Below, in pieces: positions 39,663 through 48,676 of a DNA stretch of 64,000 nucleotides. The stretch lies in contig JAHBWD010000038.1 in assembly GCA_019637175.1 (NCBI GenBank), positions 1-64,000 on the forward strand, in the 5' to 3' direction. The DNA is from Labilithrix sp. Its GTDB lineage: Bacteria > Myxococcota_A > Polyangia > Polyangiales > Polyangiaceae. A program made the translations under genes and the position numbers. Position 1 is the stretch's first letter; every line of letters starts with the position of its first letter. Under the pieces are notes generated by a model. The model searched no databases. It was not told the origin of the DNA and saw nothing but the letters and a program-made list of their open reading frames with translations.

Positions 39663-42600
39663 ACCTCTCTGCCATCGCGATCAAGCGGCCGGTCTTCACC
39701 GTCATGGTGACGGTCGCCTTGATGGTGCTCGGCTTCATGGGGCTCTCGCGCCTCGGCACCGATCTGTTCCCCGACGTCAGCTTCCCCGTCGTCGTGGTGA
39801 CGGTCCCGTACCCCGGCGCGTCGCCGCGCGAGGTCGAGCAGCTCGTCACGAAGCCGATCGAAGACGCGGTCGTCTCGATGAACGGCATCGACCGGATGAA
39901 GTCGACGTCACGCGAGGGCGTCTCCAGTCTGGTCATCCTCTTCAAGCTCGGCGTCGATCTCCAAGACGCCGCGACCCAGGTGCGGGAGCGTGTCGCCCAG
40001 ACGCGCTTCAAGCTGCCTCAAGAGGTCAAGGAGCCCGCGGTCACGCGCTTCGACGTCGGCGCCGCGCCCGTCCTCACGTACACGCTGAGCGGCGGAGGCC
40101 GCTCGCTGCCAGACAACGCGAAGTTCGCGCGCGACGTGATCAAGCCGGCGCTCGAGCAGGTCGACGGCGTCGCGTCGGTCGAGGTGAAGGGCGGCGCGGA
40201 GCGCGAGATCCACGTCGACCTCGATCGCGCCAAGATCGACGCGCTCGGCCTCTCGACGTTCGCGATCCTCCAGCAGATCCGCGCGCAGAACCTCAACGTT
40301 CCGGCGGGCCACTACGACGAAGGCGCGCGCGAGATCAGCGTCCGCACCGTGGGCGAGCTCCGCACCGCCGACGAGATCCGCGAGCTGGTCGTCGCCACGG
40401 CGCGCGACGGATCGAGCGTGAGGCTATCCGACGTCGCCAGCGTCGAAGACGGCTACCAAGAGCTGCGCACGCGCATCCGCGTCAACGGCGAGCCCGCGGT
40501 GGCGTTCGACGTCCTCAAGCAGTCGGGCACGAACACGATCGCGGTCAGCGACGCCGTGCGGGAGAAGCTCGCCGCGGTCGAGAAGACGTTCCCCGCCGGC
40601 ATGCGCGCCGACCTCATCATCGAGCAGGCGCGCTTCATCCGCGAGAACACCCACGAGGTCGAGGTCGCGATCGTCTTCGGCGGCGCGATGGCGATCCTCG
40701 TGATCCTCGTGTTCATGCTCGATCTGCGCTCGATGCTCATCAGCTCGGTCGCGCTGCCCACGAGCGTCGTCTCGACGTTCTTCGTGATGTACGTGCTCAA
40801 GTTCTCGCTCAACATGATGACGCTCCTCGCGTTGTCGCTGTCGATCGGGCTCCTCATCGACGACGCCGTCGTCGTGCGCGAGAACATCGCCAAGCACCTC
40901 GAGCGAGGGGAAGATCCGCGCACCGCGGCGCTCAACGGCACGAAGGAGATCTCGCTCGCCGTCCTCGCGACCACGCTCACGGTCGTCGCGGTCTTCTTCC
41001 CGGTCGCGTTCATGACCGGCATCGTGGGTCAGTTCTTCCGCCAGTTCGGCCTCACGATCGTGGCGGCGGTGCTCGTGTCGCTCTTCGTCGCGTTCACGCT
41101 CGACCCGATGCTCTCGAGCCGGTTCTCGAAGGCCCACGTTCCCGGCGCGCCCGATCGCTTCGCCGCGGTGAAGCGGCCGTTCGAGCGCGTCTTCAGCGGG
41201 CTCGAGGCGACCTATCGCGTCGTGCTCCGCTGGACGGTGAAGCGAAAGCTCGTCGTCGGGGCGCTCGCGTTCTTCTCCTTCATCCTGATGTTCCCGATCG
41301 CCGGGCTCACGGGCGTCGACTTCGTCAACCAGGAAGATCGCAGCCAGTTCGTCGTCGACATCGAGCTGCCGGCGGGCACGAAGCTCACCGAGACGGCCGT
41401 GGCGCTCGCGCCCGCGGAGACGAAGCTGATGGAGGACAAGCGCTTCGTCACGCTGCTCTCCACGCTCGGCCCGAACGGCGAGGTGAACAAGGTGAAGTGG
41501 CGCGTCGTCACCGTTCCGAAGAACGAGCGCACGGCGACCTTGAACGAGCTCCGCGACGTGACGCGCGACGTGCTCAAGGAGCTCGCGCCCGGCGCGCGCG
41601 TCATCATCACGGATCCGCCGTTCGTCGAGGGCGGCATGACCGAAGCGCCGATCATGGTGCAGGTGCGCGCGCCCGACTACGAGACGCTCGCGCCCCTCGC
41701 CAAGCAGTTCGAAACGGCGCTCAAGGGCATCCCCGGGATCATCGACGTCGACATGAAGTACACGCCCGGCCAGCCCGAGCTCCGCGTCGAGCTCGATCGC
41801 GATCGCGCCGCGCGCGCGGGCGTGCCCGTCTCGACCGTCGCGCTCACGCTGCGCGCGGCGATCGAGGGCGACGAGGCCGGCAAGCTCCGGCAGGGCAAAG
41901 ACGACGTGCCCATCCGCGTGCGCCTCGCCAAGGGCGATCGCGCGACGATGGACAGCGTGCTCCAGATGACCGTCTGGACGCCGAAGGGCCCCGTCGCGCT
42001 CGGCGATCTCGCGAAGGTCGAGCACGGCGAAGGGCCGAGCATGATCGAGCGCGAAGATCGCGAGCGTCAGATCGTCATCTGGGCGGCGCCGAACGGGCGA
42101 TCGCTCGGCGAGCTCGTCCCCGAGATGGAGGCGGCGTTCGGGAAGATCAAGATGCCGCCGGGCGCGAGCTACCACCTCGACGGTCAGATCCGTCAGATGC
42201 AGGAGTCGAACACGGCGATGGGCGTCGCGTTCCTCCTCGCGCTCGTCTTCATCTACATCGTGCTCGCGTCGCAGTTCGAGAGCTTCCTCCACCCGGTCAC
42301 GATCATGGCGACGACGCTGCCGCTCGCGGCGGTCGGCGCGATCATCGGCGTCTTCCTCTCGGGCACGACGCTCGCGATGGGATCGTTCATCGGCATCATC
42401 TTCCTCCTCGGCCTCGTGACGAAGAACGCGATCCTCGTCGTCGATCGCGCGATCGTGCGCGTGCGCGATCTCGGCGAGACGCCGCTCGACGCGATCCTCG
42501 AGGCCGGGCCCGAGCGCCTGCGGCCCATCCTGATGACGAGCGCCGCGATGGTGCTCGGCATGCTCCCGACGGCGCTCGGCAAGGGCGAAGGCAGCGAGTT

Positions 42601-42769
42601 CCGGTCGCCGATGGCGATCGCCGTCATCGGCGGCGTCGTCTTCTCGACGGTGCTCTCGCTCGTCGTCGTCCCCGCGTTCTATCTGGCGGTCGAAGGGCTC
42701 AAGGCCCGCGTGCGCAAGGCGCGCGGACTGCCGCCGCACTCGATCAGGCAGCCGTTTCCCGCAGAGTGA
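39659..42769 (+). CDS. RND-family efflux transporter (inner membrane)
   Basis: A 1036-residue proton-driven exporter of the AcrB/MexB fold with 12 membrane segments and two large periplasmic loops. Features: first membrane segment PVFTVMVTVALMVLGFMG, porter motif near PGASPREVEQLVTKPIE, LALSLSIGLLIDDAVVVREN with the Asp pair of TM4, and the C-terminal half repeat (IFLLGLVTKNAILVVDRA). Families of this type export drugs, metals or lipids; the subgroup is not resolved here. GTG 39659 overlaps the adaptor stop by four bases. It closes the TetR-controlled operon; no TolC-like gene is adjacent. Confidence 0.93.
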   Translation: MNLSAIAIKRPVFTVMVTVALMVLGFMGLSRLGTDLFPDVSFPVVVVTVPYPGASPREVEQLVTKPIEDAVVSMNGIDRMKSTSREGVSSLVILFKLGVDLQDAATQVRERVAQTRFKLPQEVKEPAVTRFDVGAAPVLTYTLSGGGRSLPDNAKFARDVIKPALEQVDGVASVEVKGGAEREIHVDLDRAKIDALGLSTFAILQQIRAQNLNVPAGHYDEGAREISVRTVGELRTADEIRELVVATARDGSSVRLSDVASVEDGYQELRTRIRVNGEPAVAFDVLKQSGTNTIAVSDAVREKLAAVEKTFPAGMRADLIIEQARFIRENTHEVEVAIVFGGAMAILVILVFMLDLRSMLISSVALPTSVVSTFFVMYVLKFSLNMMTLLALSLSIGLLIDDAVVVRENIAKHLERGEDPRTAALNGTKEISLAVLATTLTVVAVFFPVAFMTGIVGQFFRQFGLTIVAAVLVSLFVAFTLDPMLSSRFSKAHVPGAPDRFAAVKRPFERVFSGLEATYRVVLRWTVKRKLVVGALAFFSFILMFPIAGLTGVDFVNQEDRSQFVVDIELPAGTKLTETAVALAPAETKLMEDKRFVTLLSTLGPNGEVNKVKWRVVTVPKNERTATLNELRDVTRDVLKELAPGARVIITDPPFVEGGMTEAPIMVQVRAPDYETLAPLAKQFETALKGIPGIIDVDMKYTPGQPELRVELDRDRAARAGVPVSTVALTLRAAIEGDEAGKLRQGKDDVPIRVRLAKGDRATMDSVLQMTVWTPKGPVALGDLAKVEHGEGPSMIEREDRERQIVIWAAPNGRSLGELVPEMEAAFGKIKMPPGASYHLDGQIRQMQESNTAMGVAFLLALVFIYIVLASQFESFLHPVTIMATTLPLAAVGAIIGVFLSGTTLAMGSFIGIIFLLGLVTKNAILVVDRAIVRVRDLGETPLDAILEAGPERLRPILMTSAAMVLGMLPTALGKGEGSEFRSPMAIAVIGGVVFSTVLSLVVVPAFYLAVEGLKARVRKARGLPPHSIRQPFPAE

Positions 42770-42905
42770 CGGCTACTTGGCGCCTTCGCGCCGCGAGGGA
42801 CTTCCCGACGAAGTTCCTCCTTGCGCACGTCGAACTACATGTCATACCGGGGCTCGTTCAAACCCTTCGACGCGCTCTCACGGCGCGCTTCCCCGGAGAC
42901 TTTCG

Positions 42906-43736
42906 ATGACGCTTCGCAACGCCTTCTTCGCCCTCGCGACCGCCTCTCTCCTCGGCACGTTCGCCCTGACCGGCTGCGCGGCCGACGCCCAGGATGACGA
43001 CCAAGACGACGTCGAGGAGACCGCCGACGAGCTGACCGCCGCCGGCAAGAAGCTGATCGGTTCGTACAAGGACGACAGCGGCGCGTTCAAGGGGCTCGTC
43101 CTCACCGACGAGAAGGTCGGCCAGGGCAACAAGTTCTTCGCCGACGTCGACACCGGCATCCGGTGCGTGCGCGCGCCGTGTCCTTCGTCGGAGCGCATCG
43201 AAGGTGTCTTCACCGCGGGCACCAAGACGATCACGCTCAAGTCGACCACGGCGTCGTCGCGCGTGCAGCACCTGCTCGGCCAGTACAAGTACCTCGTGCA
43301 GGGCGACAAGTTCTCGATCTGGAAGAAGGGCTTCTCGCAGTCGCTCGAGAAGAGCGTCTCGTACTGCGCGGAGGCGAGCGACTGCTACCGCCAGCAGATC
43401 ATCCACCCGATGTGCCTCGGTCAGTTCACCTGCGGCGCGACGAGCTCGTGCAGCTGGAAGTGCGGCGTGCCGCTCCCGGTCGATCCGTGTGTCGGCCTCG
43501 AGCAGGCGGCGTGCACCGCGAATTCGGCGTGCAGCCCGACGTTCGGGCCGAGCGTGTGCAGCCCCGACGGTCGCATCTGTACGCGCGACTTCGTCTTCAA
43601 GGGCTGCAAGAAGAAGACGGAGACGGTGTGCCTCTCGTCGGCCACGTGCGGCGCGGGCGAGCACTGCTCGACCGAAGACGGCGTGTGCAACTCGTACGGT
43701 ATGCTCGCGGTCTGCGCGGGCACCTGCGTGCCCTGA
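42906..43736 (+). CDS. Cys-rich lipoprotein
   Basis: A 276-residue lipoprotein (signal FFALATASLLGTFALTGC, lipobox LTGC), then an acidic stretch (DAQDDDQDDVEETADE), a beta-rich middle and a C-terminal half with many paired cysteines (CAEASDCYRQQ, CLGQFTCGATSSCSWKC, CSTEDGVC). Similar Cys-rich exported proteins are common in Polyangia and usually carry EGF- or trypsin-inhibitor-like folds, but no named family could be assigned. ATG 42906 begins the signal peptide. Confidence 0.8.
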   Translation: MTLRNAFFALATASLLGTFALTGCAADAQDDDQDDVEETADELTAAGKKLIGSYKDDSGAFKGLVLTDEKVGQGNKFFADVDTGIRCVRAPCPSSERIEGVFTAGTKTITLKSTTASSRVQHLLGQYKYLVQGDKFSIWKKGFSQSLEKSVSYCAEASDCYRQQIIHPMCLGQFTCGATSSCSWKCGVPLPVDPCVGLEQAACTANSACSPTFGPSVCSPDGRICTRDFVFKGCKKKTETVCLSSATCGAGEHCSTEDGVCNSYGMLAVCAGTCVP

Positions 43737-43748
43737 CGCTGCGAGCGG

Positions 43749-44471
43749 CTATGACGTGAGCGTCCGCTCCACGATCGCTCCCACGGGAGCGATCGTGAGG
43801 CCGGCGCGGAGCGCCCGCTCGGCGATCGCCGCGATGTCTCTCTCGCGCGCGCCCCAGCGCGTCGGGCGATCCGACACGTCGTGGGTGAAGAACACGACCC
43901 AGCCGCCGTTTCGCGCGACGTCGTCGACGAGGCGCCGCGCGCGCCAGAGCAAGAGCGGCGAGGCGTAGAGCCGGTTCGCGCGCACCAGCGAGAGATCGAC
44001 CACGTCGCGATGGGCGCCGGGGAAGATCGATCGCTGCGTCGCGAAGCGGCTCGCGAGCAAGCGCTTGTGGCGCGGACGCAGGCGCCCGAAGGGGTACGCG
44101 AAGTGACGCGGCGCCTCCCCGAGGAGCGGTGCCATCTCGCGCGCGTTGCGCGCGACGTCGCGCTCGATCTCCGCGTCGTCCGCGCGAAAGCAGTCGAGGT
44201 GCGAGTACGTGTGGCACCCGAGCTCGTGCCCGCCGTCGATCACGCGCGCGACGTCGTCGGGCTTCGTCATGCTCATCGACGCGTAGAACGTCGCGCGCGC
44301 GCCGAACGACGCGACGAGCGACGCACCCTCGCGCGCCGCCGACGACGGGAAGTCGTCGAAGGTGAACGAGACGAACCCGCCGCGCGGCAACCGACGCTTC
44401 GCCGCCGACAGCCGCGGCGCGACCACGCGCATCGCGTGGAAGACGGAGCTCGCGATCACCCTCGAGATCAT
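43749..44471 (-). CDS. Polysaccharide deacetylase (NodB homology)
   Basis: A 240-residue carbohydrate esterase family 4 protein. Motif 1: TFDDF with D39 (base) and D40 (metal). Motif 2: HTYSH with H87 and H91 (metal). Later motifs: RHFAYPFGR and VFFTHDVSD with the late catalytic His. All zinc ligands are present, so removal of N- or O-acetyl groups from a polysaccharide is expected. No signal peptide is clear, although FHAMRVVAP near the start is weakly hydrophobic. The start lies one base after the stop of the BON-GT2 gene, so the two are one operon: GT adds sugar and the deacetylase edits it. Confidence 0.9.
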   Translation of the reverse strand: MISRVIASSVFHAMRVVAPRLSAAKRRLPRGGFVSFTFDDFPSSAAREGASLVASFGARATFYASMSMTKPDDVARVIDGGHELGCHTYSHLDCFRADDAEIERDVARNAREMAPLLGEAPRHFAYPFGRLRPRHKRLLASRFATQRSIFPGAHRDVVDLSLVRANRLYASPLLLWRARRLVDDVARNGGWVVFFTHDVSDRPTRWGARERDIAAIAERALRAGLTIAPVGAIVERTLTS

Positions 44472-44472
44472 G

Positions 44473-45765
44473 TCAGGCCGCGAAGTCTCCCGGCTCGGCC
44501 GACGGCTGCGCCGCCTCTTCGCTCTTGGGACGACGATAGCGGCAAACGAAGAAGGGCTCCATGAAGAGCACCTTGCCCGCACCTCCCGCCGCCTGCGCGA
44601 GCATCCGCGCGGCGAAGGGCCGGGCGAGGGGCGCCCCGACGACGGCGAGCGGCAGCGCGACGAGCGTCTGGAGCGCGCCGGCGACGACGATGAGCGCCGC
44701 CGTCCGCGATCGCCGATTCCGCCCGATGAGATGCTGCCGCGTGCGGAGCTGCCCCGAGCTGAAGCGGCGCTCGAGGATCGAGAGCATCGACGTGCGCGAC
44801 GTGGGCACGTGCTCGACGACGCGCGCCTCGCGACACCACGCGAGGCGGCCGCCCTCGCTCGCGATGCGGCGGATCAGCGCCGAGTCTTCGCCGCCGCTCG
44901 CGCCGAACACGTCGTCGAAGGGCGCGTCGCCGAGGACGCGCCGGTGAAAGAGCGAGTTGCCCGTGCCGAGCTTCGCCACGAGCGCGCGCGGAACGTCTCC
45001 GCTCGCGCAGGCGAAGCGCCGCTCGATGGCGGCCGCGAACAGCTCGCCGTGCTCGCCGGCTCCGTCTTCGAGCACCGCTTCGACCCAACCGAAGACGGCG
45101 TCGGCGTGGTGGAGATCCTGGCACCTGACGAGATGCGCGAGCCAGTCCTCGTCGGCCTCCTCGTCGTCGTCGATGAACGCGATCAAGTCGGCGCGCGCGA
45201 CGGCGACGCCGCGATTGCGCGCGGCGGAGACGCCGGGAGCCGGCTCGTGCACGTAGCGCAAAGGGTGGCGTGAAGCGCGTCGCTCCACGAGGTCGCGCGC
45301 CGATCCGTTCGTCGAGTTGTCGACGACGACGATCTCGAACGGCAGCGCCTCGATCTGCGCGTCGAGGCTGTCGAGCAGACGCGAGAGCGACTCGAGTCGC
45401 TCGAACGTGGGCACGACCACGGACACCCTCGGGCGTCCTCGTCTCAGCGCCGTCGCCAAAGGCGTGGGATCGCGCTCCATGAGATCGACGAGCTCGCGCA
45501 CCCCCGGCGTCGCGCGGGCGACGCGCAAGACGCCCTCGGCGTCGGCCAGAGGCACGCGGCCGCCCAGCTCCACGCGCGCGTTGCGGCACGTCACGGTGAT
45601 CCAATCGGAGCGAGAGCTCACGCGCCGGATCCGCACGCGCAGGCGCGACACGATGGTGGCGTCGATCGTCGCCTGCGTCGCGCCTGCCCCTCGGAGCCGC
45701 GCGAGCAACCCGCGCGGAGGTTCCTCGATCGTTTCGCGCGTCGCAGAGCGAGGGGACGACACCAT
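44473..45765 (-). CDS. Glycosyltransferase family 2 with N-terminal BON-like domain
   Basis: A 430-residue protein. Residues about 31-97 look like a BON domain (TIDATIVSRLRVRI, then TVTCRNARVELGGRVPLADAEGVLRVARATPGVREL), which in other proteins binds lipids or membranes. Residues about 113-320 are a GT2 domain: RVSVVVPTFERLESLSRLLDSL, EIVVVDNSTN, APGVSAARNRG and IAFIDDDEEADEDW (DDD for metal and nucleotide sugar). The C-terminus has hydrophobic segments (AALIVVAGALQTLVALPLAVVGAPL). ATG 45765 has a strong Shine-Dalgarno (AAGGAGG); the frame is open upstream but lacks one. It is cotranscribed with the deacetylase. Confidence 0.88.
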   Translation of the reverse strand: MVSSPRSATRETIEEPPRGLLARLRGAGATQATIDATIVSRLRVRIRRVSSRSDWITVTCRNARVELGGRVPLADAEGVLRVARATPGVRELVDLMERDPTPLATALRRGRPRVSVVVPTFERLESLSRLLDSLDAQIEALPFEIVVVDNSTNGSARDLVERRASRHPLRYVHEPAPGVSAARNRGVAVARADLIAFIDDDEEADEDWLAHLVRCQDLHHADAVFGWVEAVLEDGAGEHGELFAAAIERRFACASGDVPRALVAKLGTGNSLFHRRVLGDAPFDDVFGASGGEDSALIRRIASEGGRLAWCREARVVEHVPTSRTSMLSILERRFSSGQLRTRQHLIGRNRRSRTAALIVVAGALQTLVALPLAVVGAPLARPFAARMLAQAAGGAGKVLFMEPFFVCRYRRPKSEEAAQPSAEPGDFAA

Positions 45766-45915
45766 GAAGCCTCCTTCGAACGTCGACGCCGCATCGGCGC
45801 CGAAGTCCCACGGCCGTCGCCTGAGCCCATGCATGTTGCCGGCCAGCTCGTGCGCGCTTCGCCCTGCGTTTCGCGGCTCGTCGATTCCCCGTCGTCGGGT
45901 TTCGCGCGCCGCCGG

Positions 45916-45976
45916 CAAGATCGCGACTCCCGAGGCGTGATGCAACGGCGTCCGAGACGACGCGCCGGCGATCTTG
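45916..45976. other. Inverted repeat in the divergent promoter region
   Basis: CAAGATCGC (45916-45924) and GCGATCTTG (45968-45976) are perfect inverted copies 43 bp apart, between the GT2 start and the bestrophin start. They may be a binding-site pair; the arms are only nine bases. Confidence 0.3.
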
Positions 45977-45994
45977 TAGAGTCGCCGCGCGACG

Positions 45995-46939
45995 ATGTTC
46001 GTCCAGCGGAAACGCACGTGGATCGCGACGGTGTTGTTCGGCGGCGTCGCGCTGCCCCACGTTTGGCGCCGCGTCCTCACGGTGACCGCGATCAGCGTCG
46101 CCGTCACGGTGCTGTACCTCCGCGTACCTGCCGTTCACTACTCGATCACGACGACGCCGTTCACGCTCATCGGCGTGCCCCTCGGCATCTTCCTCGGCTT
46201 CCGCAACAACACGGCATACGACCGCTTCTGGGAGGGCCGCAAGCTCTGGGGCGGGCTCGTCAACACCGCGCGCAGCCTGACGCGGCAGATCCTGACGCTC
46301 ATCGAGCCGCAGCCCGAGGCCGAGGAGCAGTCGCCCGAGGTCGTCCACGCCTACGAGGTGGCCGTCGTCCACACGTTGATCGCGTACATCCACGCGCTCC
46401 GGATCCACCTGCGGGGCGAGTCGTTCGACGCGCTCGTGACGGACGGGCTCGTCGCCGAAGGCGAGCTCGCGCGCTTGAAGAAGGAGCCGAACGTCCCGAT
46501 CGCGATCCTGTTCAAGCTCGGCGAGCAGATCCGCGACGCGCGTCGCAAGCAGTGGATCCACGCGTACCACGTGCCGGTGATCGAGCAGTCGCTCGTCAGC
46601 CTCACCGATCTCCAGGGCGCGTGCGAGCGCATCAAGTCGACGCCCACGCCCTACTCGTACTCCGTGCTGATGCACCGCATCGTCGCGGTCTACTGCGGGC
46701 TCTTGCCCTTCGGCCTCGCCGAGAGCATCGGGTGGGTCACGCCCGTCGTCGTGCTCTTCATCTCCTACGCGCTCTTCGGGCTCGACGCGGTCGGCGACGA
46801 GGTCGAGGAGCCCTTCGGCCTCGATCCGAACGATCTCCCGCTCACGTCGATCAGCCGATCGATCGAGCAGAACGCGCGCGCGCGCATCGGCGAGCCCGTG
46901 CCGCCCGCGACGAAGGCGAAGAGGGGCGTGCTCTCTTAG
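45995..46939 (+). CDS. Bestrophin family membrane protein (YneE-like)
   Basis: A 314-residue integral membrane protein of the bestrophin/RFP-TM family. Conserved stretches: VPLGIFLGFRNNTAYDRFWEGRKLWGGLVN, with the invariant F-R-N-x-x-A-Y-x-R-W/F-W-E, and TPTPYSYSVLMHRIVAVYC. Bacterial members can form anion channels or regulate envelope homeostasis; the substrate here is not known. ATG 45995 gives MFVQRKRTWI, usual for the family. The end overlaps the convergent gene at 46936 by four bases. Confidence 0.92.
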   Translation: MFVQRKRTWIATVLFGGVALPHVWRRVLTVTAISVAVTVLYLRVPAVHYSITTTPFTLIGVPLGIFLGFRNNTAYDRFWEGRKLWGGLVNTARSLTRQILTLIEPQPEAEEQSPEVVHAYEVAVVHTLIAYIHALRIHLRGESFDALVTDGLVAEGELARLKKEPNVPIAILFKLGEQIRDARRKQWIHAYHVPVIEQSLVSLTDLQGACERIKSTPTPYSYSVLMHRIVAVYCGLLPFGLAESIGWVTPVVVLFISYALFGLDAVGDEVEEPFGLDPNDLPLTSISRSIEQNARARIGEPVPPATKAKRGVLS

Positions 46940-48012
46940 ACGAGCGGGTCGGGCGGCAGCGCCGTCTTTCGCGTGGCGTAGTCTTCTCGCTCGATCGGCA
47001 GGAGCGCGCCGTGCTGGCCGTCGTAGCTCAGTCGGAGGCGTCGATCGGACTTGTAGCTCGCGAGCTCGCCGCCGTACTTGCGCGCGTCGGTGCCGAGACC
47101 TTGCCACGCGAGCTCGCCGCCGAAGACCGTCGCGCGCGCGAGGTAGATCATCGTATCGGGCATCGACGGACGGTTGACCGTGATGCTCGCGGTGAGGTGC
47201 GCGACGCCGCGCTCATCCATCTCCCGCGTGAGCGCGCGCGCCGTGTCGCGCATCCCCTGCACGGCCACGATCGCCGCCGCGACCGTCGGCGTGAGGTCGA
47301 AGCCTTCCTTCGATCGCGCGCCCTCGCTCGTCAAGAACGCGAAGTTGGCCTCGCCCAGGTTGCCGCGGATGCGCCGGTGGACGTCGTTCTTCTCGTCGTA
47401 GTGTCCGAGCGTGCCCACGATGGCGCCGCACGCGGCGCGAGGCTCGCGCCACTCCGACTCTTGCGTCTTGCCGAAGACCACCGAGCCGTCTTCGGCGTCG
47501 AGGCGGCCGACGTGCACCTTCAGATCGAAGCCGCACATCACGAAGCTCTGCGGGTTGCCGCCGTAGATCCGCGCGCGGAGCGGCTCGTCGAGCGCGTGCG
47601 CCCAGGTGACGTGCGCGAGCGTCGCGCCGTCGTCGGTGCCGCCGCCGGTTGGGCGGAAAGCCTCGGGCTTGAGCGTGCCGATCTCCGAGAGCGTCGCGAA
47701 GCGCGATCCGACGACCTGCTCGTAGCGCGCGACCTCGCCTTGATGGATGCGGTCGCCGCAGTTCGTGAAGGCGAGCGTCGTCACGACGCTCGGGATCGAG
47801 AGATCCGCCGAGCATCGCTCGCGATCGGCCGCCGCAGGAGGCACGGAGAACTGGAGCTCGTCGCGCAGGACCTGAAGACCGGCGAGGAGCTGGAGCCGGT
47901 CGCTCACGATCTCGTCGAGGAAGATCCGGTTCGCTCCTCGTTCGCTTCCGAACTGGGCCTTGAGCTTCCACAGACGGTCGAGACGAAGACGCGCGGCGGT
48001 CGGATCGAACAT
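46936..48012 (-). CDS. Conserved-looking protein of unknown function in the rsmG operon
   Basis: A 358-residue protein with no signal peptide or membrane segment. It is rich in beta-like stretches, with recognisable but unassigned motifs such as GNPQSFVMCGFDLKVHVGRLDAEDG and LGEANFAFLTSEGARSKEG. I do not recognise its family. It lies 21 bp downstream of rsmG on the same strand, so it is probably cotranscribed, and it is convergent with the bestrophin gene with a four-base overlap. A cytoplasmic role is likely. Confidence 0.7.
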   Translation of the reverse strand: MFDPTAARLRLDRLWKLKAQFGSERGANRIFLDEIVSDRLQLLAGLQVLRDELQFSVPPAAADRERCSADLSIPSVVTTLAFTNCGDRIHQGEVARYEQVVGSRFATLSEIGTLKPEAFRPTGGGTDDGATLAHVTWAHALDEPLRARIYGGNPQSFVMCGFDLKVHVGRLDAEDGSVVFGKTQESEWREPRAACGAIVGTLGHYDEKNDVHRRIRGNLGEANFAFLTSEGARSKEGFDLTPTVAAAIVAVQGMRDTARALTREMDERGVAHLTASITVNRPSMPDTMIYLARATVFGGELAWQGLGTDARKYGGELASYKSDRRLRLSYDGQHGALLPIEREDYATRKTALPPDPLV

Positions 48013-48033
48013 CGGCCGAGAATGCCACAGGAC

Positions 48034-48636
48034 TCAGACGTAACGCACCGCACGGCGCTCGGCGCCGGTCGCCGGCCAGGTGTAGCAAATTTCGACATCT
48101 ATTCGGGCGCCAGGGATTTCCGGGGGCGGTTCCTTCGCGAGGAGGGCCCACGCGGCCGGGGCGAGGGCGAGCCCGAGGGGGATCCACGCGGGCGGAGCGA
48201 GCGTCGCGCGAGAGACCGCGACGTCGAAGCCGCGCGGCGAGCGGCCGGCGACGGCCTCGCCGCGCTCGCGCAAGATCGCGACGTCGACGCGCCCGACGTT
48301 GCCGAGCACGGTGCGGAGGAACGCGGCGCGCTTGGCGAGCGGCTCGACGAGCGTCATCGCGAGATCGGGCCTCATGAGCGCGAGCGCCAGCCCAGGCGCG
48401 CCCGCGCCGGCGCCGACGTCGACCACGCGCGCCCCGTGCGGGACGTGCGCGGCGAGCTGCGCGGCGTCGGCGAGCATCAAGTCGCAGAGCTCACCCTCCG
48501 TTCGCGCCGCTGTGAGATCGATGCGCTGGTTCCACTCTTCGAGCAGGCGCAGCCACTTCTCGAGGCTCGAGCGCACGTCCGGTGCGACGCCGAGCGCGTC
48601 GAGCGCACGAGACAGCTCTTCACCGCGCGCGGCCAT
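48034..48636 (-). CDS. rsmG: 16S rRNA (guanine-N7)-methyltransferase G
   Basis: A 200-residue SAM-dependent methyltransferase. WNQRIDLTAARTEGEL matches the RsmG N-terminal signature (W-N-x-x-x-N/D-L-T), followed by VVDVGAGAGAPGLALALMRPD, the SAM-binding motif of the family (D-x-G-S/A-G-A-G-x-P-G). RsmG methylates G527 of 16S rRNA, in the decoding-site region. The start ATG 48636 (MAARGEELSRAL) is chosen because it gives the normal length; an in-frame extension upstream overlaps the divergent kinase and is unlikely. The usual gidA/mnmG partner is not nearby. Confidence 0.92.
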   Translation of the reverse strand: MAARGEELSRALDALGVAPDVRSSLEKWLRLLEEWNQRIDLTAARTEGELCDLMLADAAQLAAHVPHGARVVDVGAGAGAPGLALALMRPDLAMTLVEPLAKRAAFLRTVLGNVGRVDVAILRERGEAVAGRSPRGFDVAVSRATLAPPAWIPLGLALAPAAWALLAKEPPPEIPGARIDVEICYTWPATGAERRAVRYV

Positions 48637-48676
48637 GGCGGCAAGTGTGGATCCGATCGACCAAAAAGGATAATCC

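Noticed and set aside
42779..42792. GGCGC-CTTC-GCGCC hairpin after the RND gene as a terminator
   Set aside because: The stem is only five pairs and has no T-run; such stems arise often in this GC-rich sequence.
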